This document shows, piece by piece, positions 33,101-41,730 of a stretch of 64,000 nucleotides of DNA (position 1 is its first letter; each line of letters starts with the position of its first letter). The DNA is taken from positions 1,984,001 to 2,048,000 of the forward strand of contig NZ_JAUSYD010000001.1 in assembly GCF_030816615.1 (NCBI RefSeq). The letters run 5' to 3'. Source of the stretch: Streptomyces sp. B1I3. GTDB lineage: Bacteria; Actinomycetota; Actinomycetes; Streptomycetales; Streptomycetaceae. A program made the position numbers and the translations under genes. The notes under the pieces were generated by a model that saw nothing but the letters and a program-made list of their open reading frames with translations, had not been told where the DNA came from and made no database searches.

Positions 33101-34522
33101 TCAGGTGAGAAATGTCTTGAGCTCGTGGACGAGCTTGCGAATGTGGCCGGAGAGCACCGGGGTCCCCTGGTCCTTGAAGCGCTCCCGGAACCACGGGTTG
33201 ACGCTTGCGCGGCCGGAGCTGGTCACCGAGCCGACCGGGATGAACTTGGCCCCTGAGCGGTGGATGGCGGCCATGCTCTCGAAGAGCGGCTCGCTCTGCC
33301 ATTCGTAGAAGTCCGAGATCCACACCACGGCGGTGTTGCGGGGTTCGGCGATCTTCGGCTGGGCCAGGGCCATGGCGACCGTGCCGTCGGTGCCGCCTCC
33401 GAGGTTGGTGCGCAGCAGGGTCTCGAAGGGGTCGTGCACCCACGGCGTGAGGTCGAGGGCCTGGGTGTCGTACGCGATCAGGTGGACGTCGACCTTGGGC
33501 AGGCCCGCGAAGATGGAGGCCAGGATGGTGCAGTTGACCATGGAGTCGACCATGGAGCCGGACTGGTCGACGACCACGACCAGCCGCTGGGGCGTCGTCT
33601 TCCTGGCGGTGTGGCGGTAGAAGAGGCGGTCGACGTAGAGCCGTTCCTCCTCGGGGCTCCAGTTGGTGAGGTTCTTCCAGATCGTGCGGTCGAGGTCCAG
33701 ATTCCTGAACACCCGCTTCGGCGGGACCGACCGGTCCAGGGCTCCGACGCCCGACTTCTCCACCTGGGTCCGCAGTACCTCGGCGACCTCGTCGACGAAG
33801 CGGCGGATGAGGGCCTTGGCGTTGGCGAGGGCGACGCCGGACAGATTGTCCTTGTCACGCAGCAACTGTTCGATCAGCGACATGCTCGGGGTCAGCTGCC
33901 CGGCGAGCTTCGGGTCGGCCAGCACCTCGCGCAGACGCATCCGCCCGACGAGGTCGGCCTCGATGGAACCGAGCGCGGGACCGATCTCCGGGATCAGCCG
34001 GCCGAGGCCGGGTGTCCGGCCGCCACCGCCCGTGCCCGCCGGGCTGACGCCGGGGCGTGCCGCGCGGCCGCCGCGCAGCTCCCCCGGCGTGCAGCCGAGC
34101 GCGCGCTCCAGCCAGCCCGCGTCGGACTGCCAGCGCGACAGCTGTCCGGCGGTGACGGCACCCCGGCCCTGGTGGAAGACGTTGAGGAGGACCTTCGACA
34201 CGAGAGCGGCACGCCGTACTTCGGCGGCCCGGTCGCGGCTGTCGCCGCCGGCGTCGTGCGCGGTGTCCTCGTCCGGCACCATCAAGCCGTCGAACGCGGC
34301 GGCCAGTGCGGGGTGGCGTTGCACGACCGAGTCGACCGAGGCCTGCGGGTCCAGCAGCGCGGGCGGCAGCCCGATGTCCTCGACGACGGCGAGGCTCGCC
34401 GATTCGAGTGTGGCCTGCTCCTCGGGGTCGAAGAGCCGGGCGAGCAGGCGCCAGTACAGGACCTGCCGGCGGTTGTCGTGGGAGGTCGCGTGGGTCGCCT
34501 CGTGACCCTGCTGTCCGGTCAT
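33101..34522 (-). CDS. VWA-domain protein with intact MIDAS, YehP-like
   Basis: A 473-aa protein. The N-terminal 300 residues are mostly helical, with a Gly/Pro-rich linker near 150-172. The C-terminal von Willebrand A domain has a complete metal-ion-dependent adhesion site: DQSGSM (Asp319, Ser321, Ser323), Thr378 in LGGGTDG and Asp404 in WISDF. It should bind a divalent metal and a client or the adjacent MoxR ring. ATG 34522 (MTGQQGHEATHA) overlaps the stop of the upstream frameshifted gene (ATGA). Because of the extra base in that upstream gene, its original reading frame runs into this one without a stop, so a fused product is formally possible. Confidence 0.9.
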   Translation of the reverse strand: MTGQQGHEATHATSHDNRRQVLYWRLLARLFDPEEQATLESASLAVVEDIGLPPALLDPQASVDSVVQRHPALAAAFDGLMVPDEDTAHDAGGDSRDRAAEVRRAALVSKVLLNVFHQGRGAVTAGQLSRWQSDAGWLERALGCTPGELRGGRAARPGVSPAGTGGGGRTPGLGRLIPEIGPALGSIEADLVGRMRLREVLADPKLAGQLTPSMSLIEQLLRDKDNLSGVALANAKALIRRFVDEVAEVLRTQVEKSGVGALDRSVPPKRVFRNLDLDRTIWKNLTNWSPEEERLYVDRLFYRHTARKTTPQRLVVVVDQSGSMVDSMVNCTILASIFAGLPKVDVHLIAYDTQALDLTPWVHDPFETLLRTNLGGGTDGTVAMALAQPKIAEPRNTAVVWISDFYEWQSEPLFESMAAIHRSGAKFIPVGSVTSSGRASVNPWFRERFKDQGTPVLSGHIRKLVHELKTFLT

Positions 34523-35911
34523 TTCCGCAGCAGCTTTCCGGCGCGCTCGGCGAGCACCCGCACGGTGTCGGTGGCGGCCTTCTCCCCCTTGGCCCCGGCC
34601 TTGTCCGCCGTGCCTCCGGCCCACGCACCCGCGTGGACCGCGGCCACCTTCCTGCGCACCGTGGTCTCCACGGCGAGCGGCTGGACGGCGAACGTCCCGG
34701 CGTCCCAGCGGAGCAGGCCTATGCAGGCGTTCGACGTCGCGACCGCCCCCGGGGTCAGCGGACCCGCGACGGGAATGCGGTCGGTGTCGACGGCCAGCGC
34801 CGTGCCGGCGACGGTGAACGTCACCTCGTCGTCGTCCGTCCCGACGGAGTAGCCCTCCAGGAGGACCGGGACGGCGATGTGCGCCGGATGCCGGTCCAGC
34901 GGCGCGGTCGTGGGGCAGGCCGCGGTGGGCAGGGCCACGCGTGCGGTGACGAAGGCGTCGGCCGGCTCGCCCGGGCGTGCGTGCCCGTCGCTCCACACGA
35001 GATCGCCCCCCGGCGGTGACGGGCATGTCGGTGAGCTCCATCGAGCGGCCCTCACCGGCGGCCGTCAGAAGTGACATGTGCGGCCGGAGCAGCTGCCAGA
35101 CGCCGGCTCCGACGACCGTGTCGGGCTTGGGCGCCGACACACTTGCGCGTACGAGCCGGGGCGTGGAGCCGTCGGCGGGCTCGAACACGGCGTGCACCTG
35201 CGCCTGTGCGGCGGTCGCGTGCTCCTGTACGTCGACGCCGAGGGGCAGCAGGCGGCCGGTGGCCGTCCCGGTGGGGGGCCGGCCCGCCGCGCCGGGCACG
35301 GTCAGCAGCACCGCACGCGACCAGAGGTCGCCCCAGCGGCGCACCGGAACGCGTTCCAACGTGGCGCCGGGGCAGGACGCGGCCAGTTCGGCGGCGAAGC
35401 CGTCGAGGAGCGTCGCCAGGCGGCGCAGGGCGGGGTCGGGAAGCATCGCGGAGACGACCTCCGCCGCCCCGGAGACCACCTCGTGGTCGATGCCCTGCCA
35501 GCCGCAGCGTGCCAGGTCGGACAGCCAGGCGCGGGCGGCCGCGAGCAGATTCGCCGCCTGCGGTGGGGCTGCCGCTTCCGGTGCCCCGTCGTCGTGGGGC
35601 CGGCCGGTCGCCTCGTGGACGCGGGACAGCAGCGCGTCGTGGACGGAGCCGAGCAGTGCGGTACGGGCGGCGGCCAGGGCGACGAAGTGGTCCTCGCCCG
35701 CCGCCCCTGCCGCGGCCTTCTCGGCCGCTTCGGTGACCAGGGCGGCCAGCGGGGTCCCCGCGACAGCCTCGGCGAGTGCGGCCGGACCTGCGGCACCGCC
35801 GGCGCGGGGTCGCAGCAGCCCGGTGACGAGGGCGTCGTCGAAGGCGTCGACGACGGCGAGGGCGTCGTCGAGCCCGTCGACGGTCCCGGTCAGCAGGTCG
35901 GTGCGCATCAC
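34519..35911 (-). CDS. Uncharacterised protein of the MoxR/VWA operon, frameshifted at a G6 tract
   Basis: Length is 1393 nt, one more than a multiple of three; removing one base from the six-G run (six C on the plus strand, 35006-35011) gives a 463-aa protein. Before the run the frame reads ELTDMPVTAGG; after it the sensible frame reads DLVWSDGHARPGEPADAFV. The unshifted frame beyond the run is Arg/Pro/Gly-rich and noncoding in character until it enters the VWA gene. The protein is helical at the N-terminus, with RVPVRRWGDLWSRAVLL near residue 205 and beta-rich C-terminal segments (HIAVPVLLEGYSVGTDDDEV). I recognise no named domain; with the SWIM-like gene upstream it may match a split YehQ-type or DUF5691-type protein. 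It starts at GTG 35911 (ATG 35908 also possible). Confidence 0.7.
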
Positions 35912-36411
35912 GCCACCGCCCGGGTCGGCGGGAAGAAGTGCATCTCGGGCAACGGCGTCGTGGCGGGGGCGAGTTCCAGGTAGGCGAGGTGCCGCAGGAA
36001 CCGGCTGAAGACGGCTGCGGCGGCCTTGGCCGCGTCCGGCGAGGGCCGCGTGGCGGTCATGGCCCGGCGCAGCCGCTCCGCGTCACGCTCCTCTTGCGGG
36101 ACGTCGACCTTCAGGTAGCGGGCGACGCGCTCGGGGCCGTACTGCAGGACCGCCTGGTCGACCAGGGCCCCGATGTGGTTGCAGAACGATCCGCGCGCAC
36201 CGCCGCAGGGCCGGTTGTTGTTGGTGCTGCACGCGAACGCGTAGCTCCCGGCCGCGACGGACGACACGTACACCCGCCCGATGTCGGACCCGCTGGACAC
36301 CACTCCCTGCAGACGCCCGTCGGCCAGCTCGACGAACGGCACCTTGGCGAGCTTGCGCGGCCGTGCGGGTGGTACCACCCGCGCCGTGCTCGACCTCTCC
36401 CAGACCGACAA
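35908..36411 (-). CDS. SWIM-like zinc-finger protein, first gene of the MoxR/VWA operon
   Basis: A 167-aa protein. The core YAFACSTNNNRPCGGARGSFCNHIGAL-type segment has Cys, Cys and a terminal Cys-x-His pair, as in SWIM zinc fingers (CxCxnCxH) though the first pair is spaced differently. SWIM fingers bind DNA or protein. The C-terminal 60 residues are helical. Start is uncertain: TTG 36411 has ggagga 9 nt upstream, while a GTG about 12 codons later is also possible. Its stop overlaps the start of the next gene. SWIM proteins form part of the yehLMPQ-like gene set. At 167 aa it is much shorter than YehQ, which suggests that the usual protein is split here between this and the next gene. Confidence 0.75.
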   Translation of the reverse strand: MSVWERSSTARVVPPARPRKLAKVPFVELADGRLQGVVSSGSDIGRVYVSSVAAGSYAFACSTNNNRPCGGARGSFCNHIGALVDQAVLQYGPERVARYLKVDVPQEERDAERLRRAMTATRPSPDAAKAAAAVFSRFLRHLAYLELAPATTPLPEMHFFPPTRAVA

Positions 36412-36565
36412 CGCGTCATCTCCTCCGCAGCAGGGGGTCGTTCACGCCACCTCGGCGGGAACACGACTGAACCTACGTGCGAGCACTGACAACGCCGGCC
36501 GAGCGGGACGGGCCGGCCGGTCTCCCCGCGGCCCGGGCGGGGTCCGGCCCTGGAAGCCGTCTGTG

Positions 36566-36778
36566 TCAGTCGGGCAGCGGCACCCGGATGACGGGATCGA
36601 ACGGGCGCTTGTTGAACCCGGTGCGCAGGTTGCGGCACTCCGGCGCCTTGCACATGAAGAACTCCTCGACGGCCTTACGGCCCGTGCGGTCCTTGAGCCA
36701 CGCCTTCTCACCGGGGGTGAGCGACCGGTGTTCCTCGTCGGAATCGCAGGTGGAGCAGTACATAGGACGTGATGCCAT
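36566..36778 (-). CDS. Small zinc-ribbon-like protein
   Basis: A 70-aa protein with two Cys pairs (YCSTCDSDEEHRSL near residue 7 and MCKAPECRNLRTG near residue 46) that can form one zinc ribbon. The ATG at 36778 (MASRPMYCSTC) follows tcgggagatttc. I do not recognise the family. It sits 154 bp upstream of the MoxR/VWA operon on the same strand, so it may be co-transcribed or may be an independent gene. Confidence 0.65.
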   Translation of the reverse strand: MASRPMYCSTCDSDEEHRSLTPGEKAWLKDRTGRKAVEEFFMCKAPECRNLRTGFNKRPFDPVIRVPLPD

Positions 36779-37181
36779 GAAATCTCCCGAATCAGACGGA
36801 CAGGCAGACAGGAGCATACGGAGATCGGCACGCCCCTGTCAGGGGCGCGCGCTGCCGGTCCGTGCGCCCGGCGCGAGCCGGGTGACTCGGCCCGCCCGTA
36901 CACGGTCGTGTGGCGGCGACGGGGTGGACGGCCTCCCGCACCCAGGCGCTGAAGCTCGTACGCCTACCGAAAGCCACCAGATCCGAACAGCCGTCCACAG
37001 TTCCGGAGATCGTTCCGGAACGCCCCAGGACCGGACCCGTCCACAGCGCCTGAACTTCACGGGAACTCCAGCGAAATGGCACGTGTGTGGATATCGTGCA
37101 CCGAGCGAGGGCGCATCCGTCAGTCCATGGGATCGGCGGATGCGTCCCGTTTGTGGGGATGCGACTGTGGCTGGGGGGTTC
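36779..37181. other. Divergent intergenic region before the exopolysaccharide locus
   Basis: About 400 bp with no supported gene. It should contain the promoters of the minus-strand zinc-ribbon gene and of the plus-strand sugar transferase. The last 70 bp before the sugar transferase are G-rich (ggggatgcgactgtggctggggggttc). Confidence 0.4.
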
Positions 37182-38732
37182 ATGGGGCATGTCGAATTAC
37201 CTGAATGGGACATATCAGGGCCTGTGGGTGTCGCGGGAGCTCCGCGACCGCGACACCCACAGGCCCTGAACCGCACGGCGGCGCTCGAGCAGTCATGGAG
37301 AGCCCCGGCCGTTCGGCGCGACCACGCCGAACGGCCGCACACCAGGAAGAGACCGCCGAGGCGCCTGCCGCTCCTCGTCCTGACCGACCTTCTGGGACTG
37401 GGGGTTCCCGCCTGGGTCGTTCTGCACACCGGAGACCAGCCGAGACCGCTGCTCGCCGGGACGTCGGCCGCACTCGTGTGGGCCGGGGTGCGTGCGGTGC
37501 GCGGCCGGTACACGGACCGCCTTCCGGGCGCGTCAGGCACCGGGGCCTCGCACCACTTCGCGGGTGACTGGCTGGTGCTCCTCGGGATACTCGCCGTGCT
37601 GGCGGCCCTCACGGGCATGTCTCCCGATCCGGCGACAGCCGTCGCGGCACTGGTGCCCGGCCCGATCGTGGCCGCCCTCGCCCTGGCGGCGGACCGGTGG
37701 CGGGCCACCAGGCAAGGACGTGCGGTGCGCCGGGTGCTGGTCGTCGGCGAGGCGGCAGGCCTGGACCGCGCCGTAGGGCTGCTCAACTCCCGTTCGGGGC
37801 GGGGATACACGGCTGTCGCCGCCATACCGGTGGGGCCGGCGGTACCCGGCTGCGAGGCGCCGGTGCCCGGCCGGCTCGCTCCGGATCCGGCCGACGACGA
37901 CGTGTCCACGGTGCTCGGCGGCGCCTTCGCCCATGACGCCGATCTGGTCCTCATCGCACCGGGCCCGCAGCTCGACGAGGACCGGCTGCGCCGGCTGTCG
38001 TGGGGCCTGCACGACAGTGGACTGGCGCTCTGCGTGCTGTCGGAACTCTCAGGGGTCGCCGCCGGCCGGGTGCGCCCGGCCTCCACCGCCGGCCTCACAC
38101 TGCTGCACGTCGCGCCGCCGCTGCGGCACGGCCCGCAAGTGGCACTCAAGTCCCTCGTGGACCGGTCCGGCGCCGCACTGGGGCTGCTGGTCCTCGCCCC
38201 GCTGTTCCTGGCGGTCGCGCTGGCGGTGCGGCTCTCGTCGCCGGGGCCGGTGTTCCACCGCCAGACCCGGCACGGGCGGCACAACAGACCTTTCACCATG
38301 TGGAAGTTCCGCACGATGGTCGCGGACGCGGAAGCTCTCAGGGAGCAGCTCTCACCGGTGAACGAGAGCGAGGGCCCGATGTTCAAGATGCGCCGCGATC
38401 CGCGGGTGACCCGCATCGGCCAGGCCCTGCGCCGTACGTCCGTGGACGAACTCCCCCAGCTGCTGAACGTGTTGCGGGGTGACATGTCCCTGGTAGGTCC
38501 GCGGCCTCCATTGCCGGAGGAGGTGTCCCGCTACGACGAGCGGGAGCTGCGGCGGCTGGCGGTGAGGCCGGGACTGACCGGCCTGTGGCAGGTCAGCGGC
38601 CGTTCGGACCTGTCCTGGCAGGAGACGGTGTCGCTGGATCTCTGGTACGTCGACAACTGGTCGGTGGCCACGGACGTGGGACTCCTCGCCCGTACGGTGC
38701 GTGCCGTCACCGACGGCCGCGGGGCCTACTGA
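37182..38732 (+). CDS. Exopolysaccharide polyprenyl glycosylphosphotransferase (initiating sugar transferase)
   Basis: A 516-aa WcaJ/WbaP-type membrane enzyme that transfers a sugar-1-phosphate from a UDP-sugar to undecaprenyl phosphate, the first step of polysaccharide repeat synthesis. The N-terminal half has hydrophobic segments (LPLLVLTDLLGLGVPAWVVL, LVLLGILAVLAALTGM, ALVPGPIVAALALA) and a Rossmann-like CoA-binding region (VRRVLVVGEAAG). The C-terminal bacterial sugar transferase domain has a re-entrant helix (GAALGLLVLAPLFLAVALAV), then SSPGPVFHRQTRHG, MWKFRTM, TSVDELPQLLNVLRGDMS, VGPRPPLP and PGLTGLWQVSGRS. The ATG at 37182 follows gctggggggttc. A large inverted repeat (37216-37268) lies within codons 12-29. 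Confidence 0.93.
   Translation: MGHVELPEWDISGPVGVAGAPRPRHPQALNRTAALEQSWRAPAVRRDHAERPHTRKRPPRRLPLLVLTDLLGLGVPAWVVLHTGDQPRPLLAGTSAALVWAGVRAVRGRYTDRLPGASGTGASHHFAGDWLVLLGILAVLAALTGMSPDPATAVAALVPGPIVAALALAADRWRATRQGRAVRRVLVVGEAAGLDRAVGLLNSRSGRGYTAVAAIPVGPAVPGCEAPVPGRLAPDPADDDVSTVLGGAFAHDADLVLIAPGPQLDEDRLRRLSWGLHDSGLALCVLSELSGVAAGRVRPASTAGLTLLHVAPPLRHGPQVALKSLVDRSGAALGLLVLAPLFLAVALAVRLSSPGPVFHRQTRHGRHNRPFTMWKFRTMVADAEALREQLSPVNESEGPMFKMRRDPRVTRIGQALRRTSVDELPQLLNVLRGDMSLVGPRPPLPEEVSRYDERELRRLAVRPGLTGLWQVSGRSDLSWQETVSLDLWYVDNWSVATDVGLLARTVRAVTDGRGAY
37216..37268 (+). repeat. Perfect 21-bp inverted repeat inside the 5' coding region of the sugar transferase
   Basis: The arm 37216-37236 is an exact reverse complement of 37248-37268, with an 11-nt spacer (gagctccgcga). 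The mRNA would form a very stable hairpin 35 nt after the start codon. It looks like a terminator or attenuator. It may mean that the real coding start lies downstream and this is a leader hairpin, although I see no ATG or GTG in frame shortly after it. Confidence 0.85.
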
Positions 38733-38813
38733 GTGGAAGGGCGACGGATGCGAAGAGCCCCGGCGGGGCACACCGGGAAGTCACGGTGCGCCCCGGCCCG
38801 GCCGGCCGGGAGG

Positions 38814-39797
38814 TCAGCCTCTCGGCGCCGACCGGCCGAGCCACCAGGCGTAGGTACGGGCGATGCCGTCCCGCAGGGGGATGCGCGGGGTGAAGCCGAG
38901 GGAGGACAGCCGGGACACGTCGAGGAGCTTGCGCGGGGTGCCGTCCGGCTTCGAGGTGTCCCAGGCGATCCGCCCTCGGTACTCGGTCACCTCGCGGACC
39001 GTCTCGGCGAGTTCGCGGATCGTGAGGTCCTCGCCGCAGCCGACGTTGACCGGCTCGTCCCCGTCGTACGCCTCCAGCAGCCGTACACAGGCGGCGGCCA
39101 GATCGTCGACGTGGAGGAACTCGCGGCGCGGGCTGCCGGACCCCCACAGCGTGATTTCCGGCGCCCGGTCGCGCTTCGCCTCGTGGAACCGGCGGATCAG
39201 GGCCGGCAGCACGTGCGAGGTCTCCAGGTCGAAGTTGTCGCCGGGGCCGTAGAGATTGGTGGGCATGGCGCTGATGTACGAGGCGCCGTACTGCCGGCGG
39301 TACGCCTGGGTCTGCGCGATTCCGGCGATCTTCGCCAGCGCGTACGCCTCGTTGGTCGGCTCCAGCGGGCCGGTGAGCAGCGAGTCCTCCCGGATCGGCT
39401 GCGGGGCGTGCTTGGGGTAGATGCAGGACGAGCCGAGGAAGAGCAGCCGCCGGACCCCGGCGGCGTGCGCGCCCGCGATGACGCTGAGCTGGATGCGCAG
39501 GTTGTCCTCCAGGAACTGCACCGGGTAGGTGCTGTTGGCCATGATCCCGCCCACCTTGGCGGCGGCCAGGACGACGACGTCCGGCCGTACGTCGCGCAGG
39601 AACGCCTCGGTCGGTGCCGCGTCGCGCAGGTCGAGGTCGTCGCGGCCGCGGGTGAGCACCTCGTGGCCGTCGGCAGTGAGGCGGCGCACCAGCGCGGAGC
39701 CCACGAGGCCGCGGTGGCCCGCGACGAATATGCGCGAGCCGGGACCGAGCAGGGGGCGTGCCGGTTCCTGGGGAGGGCCGGGGAGGTCAGTCGTCAT
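38814..39797 (-). CDS. fcl: GDP-L-fucose synthase
   Basis: A 327-aa NAD(P)-dependent epimerase/reductase that turns GDP-4-keto-6-deoxy-mannose into GDP-L-fucose. The Rossmann motif is FVAGHRGLVGSAL (about residues 24-36); family marks are VVLAAAKVGGIMANS, LGSSCIYPK, the catalytic YALAK (Tyr-x3-Lys), TNLYGPGDNFD, WGSGSPRREFLHVDDLA and NVGCGEDLTI. It has a Pro-rich N-terminal extension of about 20 residues. It is divergent from gmd, which makes its substrate, across a 114-bp intergenic region with a probable promoter. Confidence 0.96.
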   Translation of the reverse strand: MTTDLPGPPQEPARPLLGPGSRIFVAGHRGLVGSALVRRLTADGHEVLTRGRDDLDLRDAAPTEAFLRDVRPDVVVLAAAKVGGIMANSTYPVQFLEDNLRIQLSVIAGAHAAGVRRLLFLGSSCIYPKHAPQPIREDSLLTGPLEPTNEAYALAKIAGIAQTQAYRRQYGASYISAMPTNLYGPGDNFDLETSHVLPALIRRFHEAKRDRAPEITLWGSGSPRREFLHVDDLAAACVRLLEAYDGDEPVNVGCGEDLTIRELAETVREVTEYRGRIAWDTSKPDGTPRKLLDVSRLSSLGFTPRIPLRDGIARTYAWWLGRSAPRG

Positions 39798-39837
39798 GGC
39801 TCGGATTGTGCCAGCAGCACCCCGCCTTGGTGATGTT

Positions 39838-39865
39838 TTGCTGCAATACGCTCAGATCATGATAT
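39838..39865 (+). promoter_or_regulatory. Possible gmd promoter
   Basis: In the fcl-gmd divergent region the sequence turns AT-rich. TTGCTG (39838-39843) is followed after 16 nt by TGATAT (39860-39865), a reasonable sigma-70-type pair pointing to gmd. The ribosome site ggggggag is at about 39902-39909. Not supported by transcript data. Confidence 0.4.
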
Positions 39866-39911
39866 TTCGGTGCACCAACCGCCCGTAGGGCGACCACAGA
39901 AGGGGGGAGTC

Positions 39912-40925
39912 ATGGCGAAGTCCGCGCTCATCACCGGCGTGACCGGCCAGGACGGTTCGTACCTGGCGGAGCTGCTGCTCGAGAAGGGCTACACCGTCCA
40001 CGGCCTGATACGCCGTTCGTCCAGCTTCAACACGGAGCGGATCGACCACATCTATCAGGGCCCCGAGGAAGCGGACCGCTCCTTCGTCCTGCATCACGCC
40101 GATCTCTCAGACGGCGTCGCCCTGGTGAACCTCCTCCGTGAGATCCAGCCCGACGAGGTGTACAACCTGGGGGCGCAGTCCCACGTCCGGGTGTCCTTCG
40201 ACGCGCCGCTGTACACGGGTGACGTCACGGGCCTGGGAACCATCAGGCTGCTGGAGGCGGTGCGCGCCAGCGGCATCGAGACACGGATCTACCAGGCGTC
40301 CTCGTCCGAGATGTTCGGCGCGACCCCGCCCCCGCAGAACGAGGGCACCGCCTTCCACCCGCGCAGCCCGTACAGCGTCGCCAAGGTGTACGCGTACTGG
40401 GCGACGGTCAACTACCGCGAGGCTTACGGCATGTTCGCGGTCAACGGCATCCTCTTCAACCACGAGTCGCCCCGGCGCGGCGAGACCTTCGTGACCCGCA
40501 AGATCACCCGCGGGGTGGCCCGGATCAAGGCGGGCCTGCAGGACCGGCTGCATCTGGGCAACCTCGATGCCGTACGGGACTGGGGGTACGCCCCCGAGTA
40601 CGTGGACGCGATGTGGCGGATGCTGCAGTGCGACACCCCGGACGACTACGTGGTGGCCACCGGGGAGGGCGTCAGCGTCCGGCAGTTCGTGGAGTACGCC
40701 TTCGAGCACGCGGGCCTCGACTGGGCGGAGCACGTCCGCTACGACCCCAAGTACGAGCGTCCCAGTGAGGTCGACGCCCTGATCGGGGACGCCTCCAAGG
40801 CCGAGGAACTGCTCGGCTGGAAGCCCGGGGTGAAGTCGCAGGAGCTGGCCAGGATCATGGTGGACGCGGACATCCGGCTGCTGGCCGACCAGCTCACGGG
40901 AGCGGCCGTGCGGGTGGATCGATGA
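39912..40925 (+). CDS. gmd: GDP-mannose 4,6-dehydratase
   Basis: A 337-aa NADP-dependent short-chain dehydratase that converts GDP-mannose into GDP-4-keto-6-deoxy-mannose. The sequence shows [20 protein letters not shown] (Rossmann motif at residues 6-16), [35 protein letters not shown], the active-site PYSVAK (Tyr-x3-Lys), [16 protein letters not shown] and [19 protein letters not shown]. All catalytic residues look intact. The ATG at 39912 has ggggggag just upstream. With fcl it supplies GDP-L-fucose for the polysaccharide made by this locus. Confidence 0.97.
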   Translation: MAKSALITGVTGQDGSYLAELLLEKGYTVHGLIRRSSSFNTERIDHIYQGPEEADRSFVLHHADLSDGVALVNLLREIQPDEVYNLGAQSHVRVSFDAPLYTGDVTGLGTIRLLEAVRASGIETRIYQASSSEMFGATPPPQNEGTAFHPRSPYSVAKVYAYWATVNYREAYGMFAVNGILFNHESPRRGETFVTRKITRGVARIKAGLQDRLHLGNLDAVRDWGYAPEYVDAMWRMLQCDTPDDYVVATGEGVSVRQFVEYAFEHAGLDWAEHVRYDPKYERPSEVDALIGDASKAEELLGWKPGVKSQELARIMVDADIRLLADQLTGAAVRVDR

Positions 40926-40932
40926 GACGCCG

Positions 40933-41730
40933 TCACCTCGGCGGGCAGGTATGACGACGGCGCCTGGCACCATGCCGTCGCCGGGTCCGTCCGGCATGGT
41001 GCTGTACGTCGACGGGGCCGCCGTCCGCACGTACCCGGCCACCGCCGGCCGCTCGTACAACGGCTACCGGCGGGTGGGCGGTGACGCCATGAGCACCGCG
41101 TGGCCGAAGCCGCCCTCGAGCACCTACGTCGCCGGGCAGGCCGACGAGACCGCGGTCCACCCGTCGGCACCGACCGCCGCGCAGGTGGTGGCGCACCACG
41201 ACCCGGCGGACACCCCGCCCGGCCCCGGCGACAGCACCGTCACAGTCGCTCCTGACGACGACGCGTACGTCGACGGCGTCGCGCGGAACACGAACTACGA
41301 CGACGGCCGGCCCGCCTCGCGCGGCTCCACCGCGTACACGGGCCATCTGCGCTTCACCCTGCCCGAGGCTCCGGCCGGCCAGGTGCTCACGGGTGCCCGG
41401 CTCGCCTTCCGCACGTCGTCGGAACCGTCGGCGGGGTCGGCCGAGAGCCACAGCATCGTGCCGGTGACCGGCACGTGGACCGAATCGGCGGTCACCTACA
41501 ACACCCGGCCGGCGCTCGCCGCGCCCGCGCCGGGGACCATCACCGACGCGACCTCCGTCTCCACCGGCTACTCGGTGGACCGGAACGCGTCCGCACCGGC
41601 CGGGGCCCTCGGCTCCGTCCACTCACTCGCCCTGACCGGCAGCGGGACGGACAGTCCGCGCATCTGGCCGAGCGAGACAACCGCGGCCTACCGGCCGCAG
41701 CTCGTTCTCACCTTCGGAGCTGAACAATGA
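40933..41730 (+). pseudogene. Truncated LamG / DNRLRE-domain secreted protein
   Basis: The 3' part of a surface protein gene. Right after the gmd stop the sequence reads YDDGAWHHAVAG in one frame, a LamG strand motif, and then switches frame to continue as GMVLYVDGAAVRTYP, YRRVGGD and FAGQ-type YVAGQADETAV. It then reads about 170 residues of a DNRLRE-like module (TVTVAPDDDAYVDGVARNTN, LRFTLPEAPAGQVLTGARLAF, TGTWTESAVTYNTRPA, PQLVLTFGAEQ). The N-terminus, signal peptide and start of the LamG domain are absent. The paralogous LamG domain at the end of the next gene has matching pieces (YNDGAWHHVVA, LYVDGQLRTF, YWRVGGD). It overlaps the next gene by GTGA-like 4 nt. An ATG at 40951 could start a short product, but without export signal. 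Confidence 0.75.

Noticed and set aside
29047-33108. A 1353-codon plus-strand frame opposite the DUF5682 and MoxR genes
   Set aside because: Antisense to well-motivated genes with Walker A and sensor motifs; composition typical of GC-rich shadow frames.
34519-35055. The second half of the frameshifted MoxR-operon gene as an independent small gene
   Set aside because: No ribosome site at its ATG region, and its N-terminal residues (before GGDLVW) are a shadow of the upstream frame; the sequence continues a longer protein.
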